64,000 nt of DNA. Origin: Isochrysis galbana (lineage: Eukaryota; Haptophyta; Isochrysidales; Isochrysidaceae). Shown piece by piece: positions 30,423 through 43,000 of this stretch (position 1 is the first letter of the stretch; each line of letters starts with the position of its first letter). Location of the stretch: contig CM030940.1 in the NCBI GenBank assembly GCA_018136815.1, positions 4,487,698 to 4,551,697 of the forward strand, read 5' to 3'. The position numbers were made by a program, and so were the translations under genes. A model generated the notes under the pieces. That model saw only the letters and a list, made by a program, of their open reading frames with translations, was not told the origin of the DNA and made no database searches.

Positions 30423-33400
30423 ATGGACCTGGCAGCGGCGCGTCGGTGCGAGTCAGCCGACCCGACGGGCGTCTCGGCCCGCCTCTCCTTCACCCACTGC
30501 ACCTCGAGCTGGCAGGTCTACGTCGCACAGCTGTACGACCCGACGCTCGACGACATCACCGATGTCTCTGAGCCGGAGATCGTGCGCATCCTGGGCGAGA
30601 AGAGCGAGTCGTCCGTGCAGCTGCGAGATCAGAGCTCGCAGAGATTCGCGGTGCGCCGCCCGGACGGGCCTACATTACACACTACTCGACTGTGGAGCGG
30701 GGGGGTGGGGAGTGTGTGGAGTGAGGTTTGAGTGGCATGTGGGCGCAAGAGAGAAGAAAGCGAAAGCGATCGACGAGCGCGCGCGCGCGCTCTCCCTTCA
30801 CGATCCCCCGTTGCGCGCACCAACGCTTCGGCGAGACGGGCCGCACGGCGTGGAATTCTTACCACCAACACCACGCTTCCCTCAACTGCTGCCTCACCAA
30901 AGGACGTGAGCGCTACAGTGCCACGGAAGGAGGACTGCGGCTCCTTTGTGCCCATCTTGCGCTCTTTGGCGCCGGAGTCAGAGTGCGATGAGGAGGCTGA
31001 GGAGGCTGAGGAGGATAGTGGCGACGACGAGCTGCTCCTGTCTGTGCGCGGCGATGAGGATGGCGCCGTCAATGCCGAGGATGAGGTTGACGAATCTCGT
31101 GCACTCCCAACGGCGGACGCTGCCCGTGAGGATCGCGCACAGCCCACGGTCGGTCGTTCCGTGGACGGCAGTGCTGATCTGCTCGCGTCGAAGCCAGATG
31201 GATCATTAGGATGCGGTCTTATTACTAGGCGACCGGCCGCACGATCTTGTGCGCAGCAGGCGCACGACGCAAGCACATCGAGTGCAGCCAAACCCCCCGC
31301 ACATGTCTCCAACGAGATGATGCTACTCTTCAGCCAAGCCTGCACACCCGGTCCAGCCGATGACCGGCGCGCATCGAGCTCACGAGACGTGGCAGTACGG
31401 GCGCAGCTCGCATCACTGTTCCACCACGACAGGCACGACGTCTGCACCTCGCTCTTCGACGCATCCCAGCTCGCTGTGCACACAGGTGATGTGCCTTTCG
31501 AATCAGACCTAGCCATGCGGCTGGGTATGCTCGACATGCAGACATGGGAGCGGACGAACCTTGGCAGCGAGCAGCACGCGGCGGCCGGATCTCAGTCGGA
31601 AAAGTCATGCGACACCCTGCAACTGACGGAAACCAGCGCCTTCCGGTCAGTCTGTGCCTGCGCTACGGTGGAGCCGGCCGATGGCAGCCGACCTGTGCAT
31701 CGCCGCACTAATGGCGACCCTCCCGCCGGGCTCACTAGCTACACGCTGTGGGGCGCTTGCCCGCAGGGCGATCCCACCACGCGCGCCGGCTCGGTATGGG
31801 GACCGAGCACGTCAACGCCATCCAAGTCCTGGGGCGGGTTTGCGTCCGTCAACGCCGCCACGCCCGCCCTCCCGTGCGTCTCGGCGTCCTTGCCCAACGT
31901 CTTGCCGCTACAGCCTGGAGCCCAAGGCGGCGCTTGTATGCCGTCTACGTTCATCTTGCAGAGGGTTGGGTTGGTAAGGCCATCACCCTTCGAGAGCCTA
32001 GTGAATCGAACCTACAAGGGCGACACATTGGACCAACGGCCGACCGGTGCCTCAGTGGCATTGCCCCATGGGTCGGATGCATCGCAGTATGCAGCGCCGG
32101 CAGGCTCACTTCTCTCTAGCACTAACGATGCTGCCCTGGCGGCCTTGACACGCTCGCCGAGTGGTGGTGTGCAACACCAGGGGCCTCTCTACGGCCACGA
32201 CACCTCATTGTCCTCCAAGGCCGGATCGTTGGTGCTGCCGCCAGTGGGACGGAACCCCGTCTCAGCCGTTCACATGCATAGCCTAGTCCAGCTTCCGCCG
32301 CCACCACCGCACGTGCCTTTCCAAATGCAACAGCACCAGCTCTGCTCGGGGCCGAGCCTTCATGCTGCCTCGGACAGGTATCTTCAGTCAACTCAGCCGC
32401 CACTACCACAGCTCGGGGCGAATCTACATTCGCTTCATCTGCTCTCACCGGTGCAGCTCCAGCAGACCCACTTGCCTCATGCGTGTGTGTCGCATCACCC
32501 GCAACACCCTACCATAGCGGAGAACATCATGGCGTCGCATAGCACCTTACCTCCCGGCGCGCCTTGCCACGCGATGAGCGCCTCAGAGAGGTCCCAGTTA
32601 GTTGGCACACCACCTACTCCCCTAACTACCCCTGCCGTTCCTGCAACCGCTGTGCCACTGATCGTTGAAGCGGGCACATCGCGTGCTGCCGCGGTGAGCT
32701 GTTGCGCAACTGCTGTGCCCGACGCCCATGAGTCACGGCACAGCAAGGAGCTCACCATGTCGCCCCGAACGCGTGCTCTGTACAAGGACTTCTCGCACGC
32801 CCTTCGGTCAAAGGAGACGCAATCTAAAGGAATCCGCTTCGCTAAGCAGTTGGCGACGCGCTGCATCGCCGAGTTGCCGCAGTCGGTGCACTGGCGCGTG
32901 CACCTTGAAATGGCCGACCTAGCAAAGCGCGAAAAAAACTTCTCCGACGCACGCAGCCTCTACCGCATGGCGGCCGAGCTGCAACCAACTGCGCCGCAAG
33001 CCTGGCTCGAGTACGCCAAGATGGAGGAGGAGCGTGGACACTTTGAACGTTGCCAGCGAATTCTTACCCACGGTCTACATAACTGCCCGCACCACGAGGC
33101 TCTGATGCTCAAGGGCATCAAACATCTGGAACGCATGGGTGATCTCCCCACGGCGCGCTCGCTCTTGTCTCAGCTCCAGTGCGTGCCCATAAATCAGTCT
33201 TGGCGAACGATGCTAGAAGGCGCCCTGCTGGAGGCGCGTGCTGGACAGACGCACATGGCGCGCCGCGTCTTCAAGTTCCTCCTCACATCAGCGCCGTGGT
33301 ATGGCCCCGTGTGGTATGAGGCTTGCCGCTTCGAGCAGCGCTGCAACCACCTGCGGGAGGCGCTGCGCGTAGCTGAGGAGGGTCTCCGCCAGTTGCCGCG

Positions 33401-34750
33401 ATATGGCCCGTTGTGGTTCTGTGCGTTGCGACTACTTGAGTGTGTCACACCGCGGGGTGACGTGATGGCGGCGACGCGTGCACATGTCGAACGTGGTGTG
33501 CGGCACATCTCGAAGGACCTTGTATGGAAGTTGTGGTTCGAATCAGCACAGGTGGAAGAGCGCAACGGGCAGCTGCTCCGCTCGCGTGCCGCCTACGCAA
33601 AATCAGTGGCCACGTGCGCGCCCAACCTCCGCTGGAAAGTCTGGCTTGGTGGCGCTCGCACGGAGCTGTCCCACGCAAACTTCGACGTGTCTCAGGCGTT
33701 GCTGCAGCGAGCACTCGAGGAGTCCCCGCCCAAGACGCGCGCAATCGTGATGCTCGAGCAATCGAGGCTGCACGAACTGCACGGTGACATCAACAGCGCC
33801 CGGAAGTTGCTTCGTGCAGCACGCCACTCATCACGCTCAGAGTGGAAGGTTTTCCTCGAGTCGCTCCTACTCGAGCTGCGAGCCGAAAGCACCGACCGAG
33901 CCCTGCGGGAGGCCCGGCGAGCACTCGAGGTGCACCGGGGCACGGGCCGGCTATGGGCGGTGCTCATCCAGCTTGAACAACCTGCTGGCATCCACACACA
34001 GCTTCGCGTCTTTCAGCAAGCGTTGCTCGAAGTTCCTAAGTCTGGCGAGGTTTGGTGCGAGGGAGCTCGGATTTGCCTAAATCCGTTCTCGGACTGCTTC
34101 AGTCTCGAGGCAGCGCATTCCTTTCTTGACTTCGCCATTGAATTCACACCGCAGTATGGCGACTCGTTTATTGAATACCTAAGACTACAGGTGCGTGCGC
34201 GCCTTCCACATGGGCTGCAAGTCCGTCGTCCCATTCACGCCTTGTCTTCCTCGCGCCATCCTTGTGTCTCCAGATGCTGCTTGGCTCTCCAGAGGCCGAA
34301 GTTGAGCGTCTTTGGCAGCTTTGCGTCAACGCTGAGCCCAACTATGGTACGCTATGGTTTCACTGCAAGAGTTCCGTTTTGCTCACCACAAGGCAAGTCC
34401 TCGAAGCGGCCACGGACCTGCTTGAGCGTGAGATCAAAGAATACGCGCACGTTTATCAAGCCGCAGTCCGTCGAGCTGCCACGCCAAGCTTCCGATCTGC
34501 GGCGCTCGCTACGGTCTCAACAGCCATAGCCCACGACGTGCAAGGAGAAGTGCAGGCGTCATATGGAGTGCCAACAATCCCTTCTTCTTTTCTGCCACCG
34601 CTTGATATTGCTGCACATGCGCCTCATGCCGTTCCAGCTGACTTCGTTACTGGCTGTGTCGGCTTGAACCGCATGCACCGGCACATAGCGCATCTCACCT
34701 TCGAGGAGAGGCGAGCTCTCATTTACGGCGGCGACATCATCGTGCCATGA
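30423..34750 (+). CDS. HAT/TPR-repeat RNA-processing-type protein
   Basis: Proposed exons: 30423-30650, 30903-34190 and 34274-34750; both junctions keep phase 0 with GT-AG borders, giving about 1330 residues. Residues ~100-700 are acidic, then Ser/Pro/Gln-rich and disordered. The C-terminal half is a series of HAT-like helical repeats: ARSLYRMAAELQPTAPQAWL, WLEYAKMEEERGHFERCQRI, WYEACRFEQRCNHLREALRV, and so on over some 15 units. HAT repeats (Prp6, CstF-77, Utp6) are scaffolds of RNA-processing complexes. The tail (MHRHIAHLTFEERRALIYGG) looks like a conserved end motif. The exact orthologue is not clear; CstF-77 is less likely given the long disordered N-terminus. The start exon is the least certain. 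Confidence 0.75.
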
Positions 34751-35002
34751 GCTGAAGTTTTGCACCGAGTGATCAAGGCCCGCAAGGCGGGTGCCGGGCC
34801 AGAGGTTACGTGTGCTTTCGCTTTTAAATAGTAGTACGCCTACAACAATCATCCATTCATCTGGCCATAGCTGCGGCCACGTGACCGAGTGAGCCTATAT
34901 GGCCTCAAAACGTGACGTCGAGTCTCATGACCGAGAAAGGAAAAAAACCTTTTAAAATTCACGCCTCGCGCGCGGCTTTGGGACTCGCTCACGTATCCAC
35001 GC
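34751..35002. other. 3' flank of the HAT-repeat gene
   Basis: No gene. It includes CCTTTTAAAATTCACGCC beside an A-run (about 34938), a motif similar to the T-run/AAAA boxes at 9790 and 43390, and then runs into the inverted repeat copy. Confidence 0.35.
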
Positions 35003-35205
35003 CCTGTCGCATTCATCCTAGATGATGCGATTTCCAGGCTCTTGTTTCCAGGTCCTTCGCCGTGCGGCCACACGGTGAAGCTCAGGTACATCTAGGTTGG
35101 TAGGGTTCGTCCCTAGCGATCTAGAATTCGAGTTCTTGTTTCGTTCCTTCTAGCCTGTTTGTCAGGTCTAGATTCCAGGTTTCCTCCTTTCGGGTAATCT
35201 TGGCT
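35003..35205 (-). repeat. Inverted partial copy of the 1.2-kb repeat (3' part)
   Basis: The minus strand matches 47400-47600: CAAGATTACCCGAAAGGAGG through GCTAGAAGGAACGAAAC to AATCGCATCATCTAGGATG. It shows that the repeat extends past 47456, beyond the end of copy 1 at 8043. Confidence 0.85.
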
Positions 35206-35695
35206 TTCCGACCTCAAGCTCCTCCTGGCACTCCATCCAGCGAAGCCTGGAAATATGGCACGGGAGACGGTGCTCACAACCCCGTCATCTGTCAGCCATA
35301 TATCCGCTTTCTGTGTGAGGCTGGCTGCGGAGAGTGCGGATCGGACGAGCACATTCATAAGCTTCTTCGCTCGATGGTCCGGGTTAAGCCTCAGTAGGGG
35401 TCCGGCGGGGTCCCCGTCCTTCAAACCCTGGCGGAGAACATCGCGGGCGGTGGGCCTGAACGCCGAGGGTGATGTTGGCCATGTTGGCCATGCTGGCCAT
35501 GCTGGTGTATGGCTGTCAGATGGTGGCACGGGTCGCGCGTTGTGCGCACCTTGGTCGGGGGGGCGCCCTCTCGCGGGCGCTTCGGGTGCGTGGCGTCGAG
35601 CATGGCCCGATCGTCCTTCGCGGCAGGGGGGGCGGCAGGAGAGGAGGGGAGCGGCGCGCGCTCCATGACCCTATCTCCTATCGCTTTAACGATAG
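35206..35695 (-). mobile_element. LINE 5' end: hairpin and broken ORF1 (third family)
   Basis: Perfect hairpin CTATCG-TTAAAG-CGATAG at 35678-35695, then GGGTC and ATG at 35666 opening MERAPLPSSPAAPPAAKDDR. The frame shifts near 35470; the other frame continues SAFRPTARDVLRQGLKDG and LMNVLVRSALSAASLTQKAD. It joins the inverted 1.2-kb repeat at 35205. Confidence 0.65.
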
Positions 35696-36371
35696 TTTTG
35701 GGGGGTGGGGGGTGGGGGGGTGGAAAAGGACAGCCTGCCTCGTCCTCATCGCCGCCCTCCCGGCCGCCTGCGGCATGGCAAGTCCCGCAGGCTCCAGTGG
35801 CCCGAGAGGGCCCTCCGACCGCCTCCATCGCTCGCGGGAGCGATGCCCTTTGCCCTTTGCCGAATCCCCCCCCCCCCCCCTTTTCATACCGGGGGGGGCA
35901 TTTCTTCAATTGTACCATAGAATATCTTGTTGCCGAATGCCTCCCAGCCCCCCCCCACACAGACACCGCTCCGGGGTGTTGAGCGGCGCCTGCGCTGCAA
36001 GTCCCCCAATGGGCGACAATGTACGCAGGGCGCGGAAGAGCGGAGGGAAGGCGAGAAAAGACGGCTGGGGGATGGGATGGGAGATGGGTGTCTGCAGGGA
36101 ATCCGGGAGTAGGGTGGAGGTGCGGGGCGGACGAGTGGAGAAGGGCAGCGCTTGCAGACGGTGCAGCTGAGCGCAGGCCGCCTTCGCCCCGCCCTCGCGC
36201 GGCCGTGACGCGCATACAGGGCTGTTCAAGGTCATGATGGAATGGCATTGCGAGCTGCGGACGGCGCAAGGTCTTTCCGTAGCTATCTCAAGCACACGTA
36301 CACGCGTCCCTGCCATCTGACAGCGCATTGAAGCACGTGCTTTCACCTTTGTTGCGCAGGTAAAGGAGCTC
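35696..36371. other. Upstream region of the GSK3-like gene
   Basis: Has a C10 run near 35870 and G-rich pieces; no coding sequence recognised. TTGTTGCGCAG just before 36361 could be a splice acceptor, so a 5' non-coding or short coding exon may lie here. Confidence 0.35.
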
Positions 36372-38384
36372 ATGGAGGGGGCTGAGGAAGGGACCGTTTG
36401 GGAGTGCGGCAACACCAGATACATTCTGGAGAAGGTGGTGGGTAATGGTGCTTTCGGCATTGTATGGCGGGCCAAGACCGACGAGGGTGAGACGGTCGCC
36501 ATCAAGAAGGTACTGCTGGATCGGCGCTATCACAACCGCGAGCTTCAGATGATGAAAGTGGTGGAACATGAGAACATCATCCGCTTGCGTCAGTTTTTTG
36601 AGAAGATGGGGCGGAAGAAGGACGAGACATTTCTCCACCTTGTCATGGACTACTTTCCGGAGACGCTCCGTTCCGTCGTGCTGCACCATCACAAGCGCCG
36701 CAAACCGTTCCATCCAGATCACATCTGTGCATATCTTTGGCAAACTTTTCGTGCACTAGAGTACATCCATTCGCGTAGCATATGCCACCGAGATATCAAG
36801 CCGGACAATGTGCTTATCGAGCCATCGACCTTAAAGTGCTGTCTCTGCGACTTTGGCTGCTCAAAAGTGCGTCGGCTGCCACGAGCACGCACATCAGCAC
36901 AGGACTGCCCCCTCTACATACTTGGTGCCGCCATCACTAGCAACATGACCATGGCTCAATGCCACGAGCCAAATCCTGACTATATCACCGTGTCCTCATT
37001 GCGCAGGTTCTTGTGAAGGGCCAGCCCAATGTATCATACATATGTTCGCGCTACTATCGTGCACCCGAGCTTATGTTTGGCGCAGTCGAGTATGACGTGG
37101 CGGTGGATGTTTGGTCTGTGGGCACCATCCTTGTTGAGCTCCTTCTAGGTCATCTGCCCTTTCAGGGCCAAGACTCGACCCAGCAACACCTTGTCGAAAT
37201 CATGAAGCTCCTTGGCACTCCAACCGATTGTGATCTGAGCGCGATGAAGGCACAGTGTGTCGCCGAAGATCTTCCACGGCTCAAGCCATTCCCTTGGAAC
37301 CGCATCTTTGCGGAAGGTACGCCAGCTGAGGCGATTGATCTTGCTCAACAGCTCCTTCGATACGATCCAGAACAACGGCTCAGTGCCGCACAGACGCTTG
37401 CCCACCCATTCTTCAACCGCGCCTCCGACATTGTTAATGGGACCGCGCATGTGGATGTCGCCTCCACTCCCGGAGGAAGTGGCCAGCCAGCCTCAGCACA
37501 GGACTGGGAGCAAAAGATCAATAGGTACTACTCAGGAATCTTCGAACTCGAGGGCAGTCTCGATCACTCTCTTGAAAACATCATGCGCCGTGCTGACTAC
37601 ACTGCCAATAAGACCAAGGATTCATCAGCCATTGCTGCAGAGGTCATCGAAGCGACGCGACGAGAGCTTCATGCCAACTTCAAAGGTGTGGACGAGGCGG
37701 TCCTAGGCGTCCATCGACGGTTGTTGTATGAGGCGGGCCGACTCCAGCTCCCAATCCCCCTTCCGAACGACAATCTAGATTCGTCTTTCACTCCCGCCAC
37801 GTCTGAGGAGCTAAAACTTGCGACGGAGCTTGAGCAGGCCAAGGAGCGCTCCAAAGCTGCTCACGACAAAGTTTCAATCGAGAAGGCGGAGCTTCTCGCA
37901 AGCATCAACGACTTGCAAGTGCAACTCAAGGCAGTAGTTGGCATCGAGGATCCGGTGGCGGTAGCACATGGCCGGCGGCCCTCTACGATAGCTCAGCACA
38001 AAGGCCTTCTGAACGATCGCCTAGGTGGAGGGGCGGTTGCCTCTCCCGTCCATCCGCGCAGCGGTGGCAGCCGCATTTCCGGCCTTCACGTGCAGACTGA
38101 CGATCTTGGGCAGATGACGCCACAGGGTATGAGCCCCCTCACAAACGGCTCGAAGCAGCCGCTCTCAGACAGGTGCTCGTGTCCAGGCTCTGCCTTGCCC
38201 CGAATAACTTAAGCCCGCAGCCACCGTGCTTGCCATAAATGGATTCCTTGAACTGAATGAAGATCGACATCCAAGCTTTCGTGACGTGTTCCCTCCTCCG
38301 ATCCCTCAATTCTTTAGACGCGATGGTCGGCGGTCGAGCTCAAAGTTGGCCCCCGGGAGCGGCAACGAGGCGGAAGGCGAGTAA
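36372..38384 (+). CDS. GSK3/shaggy-type serine/threonine protein kinase
   Basis: Exons 36372-36866, 37007-38126 and 38221-38384 give about 592 residues. The kinase domain starts at ~15: VVGNGAFGIVWRA (Gly loop), VAIKKVL (ATP-binding Lys), E in NRELQMM, HRDIKPDNVLIEPS, CDFGCSK, then SYICSRYYRAPELMFGA. The YICSRYYRAPEL activation loop with its regulatory Tyr is diagnostic of GSK3; the Arg set that reads primed substrates seems kept. After the kinase domain (~residue 320) comes a charged, helical C-terminal extension (ELKLATELEQAKERSKAAHD) not found in animal GSK3. GSK3 acts in nutrient, cell-fate and ciliary signalling. The first intron is secure. The last exon (GFLELNEDRHPSFRDVF to EAEGE) is an inference from a GTATGA donor and CGCAG acceptor; unspliced the frame would stop at 38212. 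Confidence 0.9.
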
Positions 38385-38950
38385 GCAAGAATGTCGTCCT
38401 CGCATCTAGTACCCCCTTTTACGTGTAAGTTACCTCCAATGGTCCCATGCTACAGTTGCCGAGGATGACACTACTAGCATCTATGTGTTTCCCTCGATCA
38501 CAATGCTTGCAGTTCCATGTCCTTTGTCAAACTAACCCTTGCACAGTGTCGACCATCGCAATAGTGGATGTTCGTTCTCGCGCCACAGCCTAGTATGGAA
38601 TAGGATGGTGTTCACCCGCCGGCCGGCAGCGGATGGCATGATCTCTCCCACCTCAAGGCGGGAGGCTGGAAGAGAGCATTCGCTCGGTGCTACTCACGAA
38701 CTCAGTATCGTGGCGAGCTACTCAAGCTTGAGGCGAGGGGAGCGTAGTCCACCTAGAGGGGTGCCCCCGTTCCCCGAAGACTCTTGATCGTTTCCATGCC
38801 GGAGGCACCTTGTCATTGTGGAACATTTCCTCTTCCATTAGCTAATCCTTATTGCTCTTACTCACGCGGCACATATGATGTATGATGTGACAAGGCGGTA
38901 GAAAAATCTGCCGAAGATTCAGACTAGCTATTATTAGCGTTAGCGGCACT
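38385..38950. other. 3' flank of the kinase gene, no gene recognised
   Basis: Short frames only. GAGTAAGCAAG at the stop could also be a donor, so a further exon cannot be excluded. Confidence 0.35.
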
Positions 38951-38962
38951 AAGTTTATACTT
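38951..38962 (+). promoter_or_regulatory. AAGTTTATACTT palindrome (LINE 5'-end type)
   Basis: Identical to 20321-20332 including the following TGG. No ORF1 follows; an antisense gag-like copy begins soon after. Confidence 0.35.
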
Positions 38963-39003
38963 GGTTGACCCATGGGGGGGCAACCTACTTTTATAAGTAG
39001 GGG

Positions 39004-39276
39004 TCAATGGGGGCCTCGCGCTCCTGTCTCTCCATCGCAGACACCCCTTGGGTGGGCCTGCACAACCCTCAGCCCCGCCTTCTGGTCGTGACGGATCGAT
39101 CGCGCATGACCACTGGCTCGATATGCGACGATACGGAAGGGAAACGATCGGCGGTAGGCGGTAGGCGCGGCGGAGATGGCCGGGACTGATGGAATGGTGG
39201 GCTCAACCACCTCCTCAGCAGAGGAAGGCGGGAAGACGGGCTTGGGCGAGGGCGAGCGCGAGGACGGAGCAGACAT
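39004..39276 (-). pseudogene. Gag-like N-terminal module, copy c
   Basis: ATG 39276 on the minus strand opens MSAPSSRSPSPKPVFPPSS, then AEEVVEPTIPS. It diverges from copy a after about 40 residues. The leader (39280-39420) has CGTTCTCGTTCTCG units as in copy a. Confidence 0.55.
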
Positions 39277-39529
39277 GGCTAGGCGATTGGCGGTGGATAG
39301 GCTGAGGCTGAGTGAGGGAGTGGAGAGGTTTGGTACTGATGGAGTGTTCAGAACGAGGGACGAGAACGGGAACGAGAACGAGAACGAGAGCGACGAACGA
39401 AGAACGACAGATGACAGTCGGCTAGAGTCCGATGGACTGACGACACGACACCACACTCACGACACTCTCCTCGAACACTCAAGGCGAAACGCCAAGGCTC
39501 TTCTGTAGGGAGCATTACTTGGATAGCCT

Positions 39530-39965
39530 GCGTCCTGAGACTGGCAGAGGCGCCCTCATCATTAAGCATGTGCCTCAAGTTGGCCCACAGCTCGCCGAGA
39601 TATCTTCGAGGAAGTGGAACGGCGCACAAAGGTCGAAGGTCATCGCGACAATCGCGAATTTCGCGCAAGCGAGCTCAACTGTCGCGAGGACCATGGGAGC
39701 GAGCTCGTTCGTCAGCCAGTGGACGAAACATTTGGATTCCATTCCGACCATCATCGCCCTTTTGAGTGCGGAGAAGAAGCTCACGTTCTTGCACTTGACG
39801 TCAGCCGTGCCGCAGCTTACGGGGCCGATGCGGCCTCTGCCGGGCACCCAAGCCGAAGCTGAAGACCTCGAGTTCGAGAATTGGAAGCGTCATTACTTCA
39901 TCTCCGACAAGTACGAGGGACCGGACCCGATCGTCCCGCAAATGGAAAGCAAGTGTTGCGGAGCT
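39530..39965 (+). pseudogene. Unknown ORF fragment, probably retroelement-derived
   Basis: A plus-strand frame without ATG reads RPETGRGALIIKHVPQVGPQ, TIANFAQASSTVARTMGASS and EFENWKRHYFISDKYEG. It reads like real protein but I recognise no family. It is followed within 60 bp by LINE RT sequence in another frame. Confidence 0.3.
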
Positions 39966-40002
39966 ATACCGCACGGGAACATGGGACTCTCCCATACATT
40001 CA

Positions 40003-43000
40003 CAGCACGACACGGTCACCACGGACAAAGAAATACGGAGGGAATTTCGCAAATACTATGTTTGGCTATACTCCCCCAAAAGCGCCCAGCGCATACCCCA
40101 ACTGGAGGAGACCCTAGCCGATCGACCGTTGAGTGATCTAGATCGTCGCCGGCTAGAGGGCGCCATAGATATAGAAGAAACTAAACGAGCTATAAGAAGC
40201 ATCGGACCGGGAAAAAGTGCGGGCCCGGATGGGCTGCCGGCGGAAATCTATAAGGCGCACGAAAAAATAGCGGCGCCGCTGCTAACGCAACTATATAACC
40301 GAGCGCTGGTCACGGGGACACTAGCGCTAACCTTAAGAGAAGGCGACATAATACTGCTCTACAAAAAAGGCGACGCGCGGGATCCGCGTAACTATAGGCC
40401 TATCACGCTACTGCAAAGCGACTACAAAATACTAGCCAAAATCCTAACAAACAGACTTAGCAAAGTGATAGGGAAAATAATATCAGAGAACCAGCTAGGA
40501 TTCGTGCCTAGAAGACTCATCAGCGAAGCCACACACCTCCTACAACTCACAAGGGCCTACCTGGATGAGACCGGAGACCCGGGGCTGCTACTAGCCCTAG
40601 ACTGGGAGAAAGCTTTCGACAGAGTGAGCTGGGAGTTTTATCATTTGGCTCTCAAACTACTTAACTTCGGGCCAAACTTTCAGACGCTGGCGAAGGCGCT
40701 TACGAGTGAGGACGCTCGGCCGGTACGCACGATCAAAACCAACGGCGGGAGGAGCTACCCCTTCACCGTAGGGAGCGGCATGCCGCAAGGCTGCCCGCTG
40801 TCCCCGCTCACGTTCCTCCTGACAACGGAGGCACTCACCCGGGCCATCAACGGGGACGAAGACATAATCGGCGTAAACTTGAACGGCTACAGCCTAAAAA
40901 TAAGCCAATTTGCCGACGACACGGCGCTAATAGCAAGAGACTACAAAAGCCTCCAAACATCCCTGAGATGGGTAGAGCTACACGGAAAAGCGACGGGCGG
41001 CAAGACCAATGCAAGCAAATTTCAAGGCCTAAGAATGGGATCCCAAAGACTGCGAAAACCGCCGTGGGACATGCGAAAATATAACTGGATAAACAACGAG
41101 GAGTATCTAACCGTCTTAGGCGTCCCCTTAGGCGCGCCAGAGGCCCTTAAACCATTTTGGTCAAGACTAGCAGATAAGATCGACGGAAAAGTCGCCAAAC
41201 TAACACCGGCCACCAACTACATGACGATTTTCGGACGAACGACAGTGGCAAACTTCATATTATACGGGATGCCTAGATACTGGTTGCAAACATTGGCTGC
41301 CCCCAAGTGGTTCCACTCACGGATTCAAAAGGCGGTAGATGTCGTCCTCTGGAATAGCCCATACACAAATAAACAAAGTAAATGGCTAAAACACCCATGC
41401 TACGTCACATCGCACGAAAAAAGCGCGACTAGGACGCTGGGGCTAGGGCTCCTGGACTGGTCGGCTCACGTGAAAGCATTGCAAGCCAAATGGATCTTAA
41501 ACTACCTAAATGCGAGGAAGGCGCTATGGAAACATGGACTCGATGCCTGGTTCTGTAGGACCGGTCTGGGAAGAGGCGCTGTCCTTTCAGCGGTCCCTAC
41601 AAAAATGTTGACGGGCTGCATTAGAGGAAACCCGGCGCTTCCAACCTTCTGGAAAGAGGCCCTTGCGAACTTCAGAGAACTTGACATAAAACCCTCTTTT
41701 CTTACGCGAGAAGGAGCGCTCTCACAACCAATATGGCACAACTTGCATATCCCCCCCCCTGCGATACGGGCCCCGTGGGCACGCCTGTGGGAATCACTAC
41801 ACACAAACGTAGTTCACAACGTTTTCAAAGACGGCGCCTTTACGACACCATACAGCAAGGCAAAGTGCTCGGCGAATATTGAGCACCTACCCGACACCTT
41901 CGCGCACGAAGGCCGTGTAATACATAAAAGGGAATTTCTTGACTCGTGGGATGAAGTCGTAAGCTACGCGACACGGCTGTTGGAGCGAGCGAAAGAGCGC
42001 CCCCCCCCAAAAGCACTAAAGGAGAAGAGCCGCACGTAGGTGGCACCCAGACGCAAGAATCAAGGGACACGCTACTGCCCAGTGAAATTAGAGTCTCGGA
42101 AGACGAAAGATTTATCAGTAAATTTAACAACATCTGGATACACACCGACACCGACTACCTAGGAGAGGTAGCCGGCACCGGGGAAGTAGCGGAGGCCGAG
42201 GAAACCCAATACTACCACCCACCAGCAAAATGGGAAGGCGGGTATAAAGGCCCGAGATTCATGGAATACCCGCTGGCGGACGAATATGCCATACGCAAAG
42301 GAAGGGTCGCTCTTGACGCGATCACCGTCTCCGACATCGCCAAAGAAATGATTAAAACGAACCGAAAAAACGCCCCGCAAGCGGCGAAGACCGCATGGGA
42401 GAATAGACTGAGCATCACGAAAGACGAATGGAGACATATAGCTCGACTCTACACAACGCCGCTGCTAAAGCACACGGATAAACATCTACACTTCAAACAT
42501 ATTACCCACCGAAGGATCGGCACTAGAAACAGGTTCCCAGATAGCCTGACAAACAAATGCCGACTATGCCACGACCACCAAGAAAGATCGAGTCATCTAG
42601 CATGGTGCCCCGCGACCAAAACGATATTCGAAACCATAGACGCTCTTGCAGAGCACACGCCTCCTCCTAAAAGGTCGCGTGCACAGATAGCGAAAGACAG
42701 ACTCTTCGCATACCCCGGTACGACCACCCCCGACAGCCTTAAAGCGCTCTATATAATTGCATGGAAATACATTATAAAAGACTTCTATAGAGTAGACTAC
42801 GAGGCATACAATTTCCACTACATACCAGTCCTCGAATCCACGCTAACGAGGTTTGCCACCCTAGTACGAGGCAGTACCGTATCGGACCCCCGCAACTCCA
42901 TGCGAACATATAAGGCCGCTCAGGGAAGAAAACCAAAGATCAAAAAAACGACGGAACTCAGCACCCCCATGTTTATCGAAGACAAGAAAGGCAGGCTACA

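Noticed and set aside
38173-38275. Alternative last intron of the GSK3-like gene with donor AG|GTGCTC
   Set aside because: The acceptor CCAAG lacks a pyrimidine tract; the GTATGA donor at 38127 with CGCAG at 38220 fits better.
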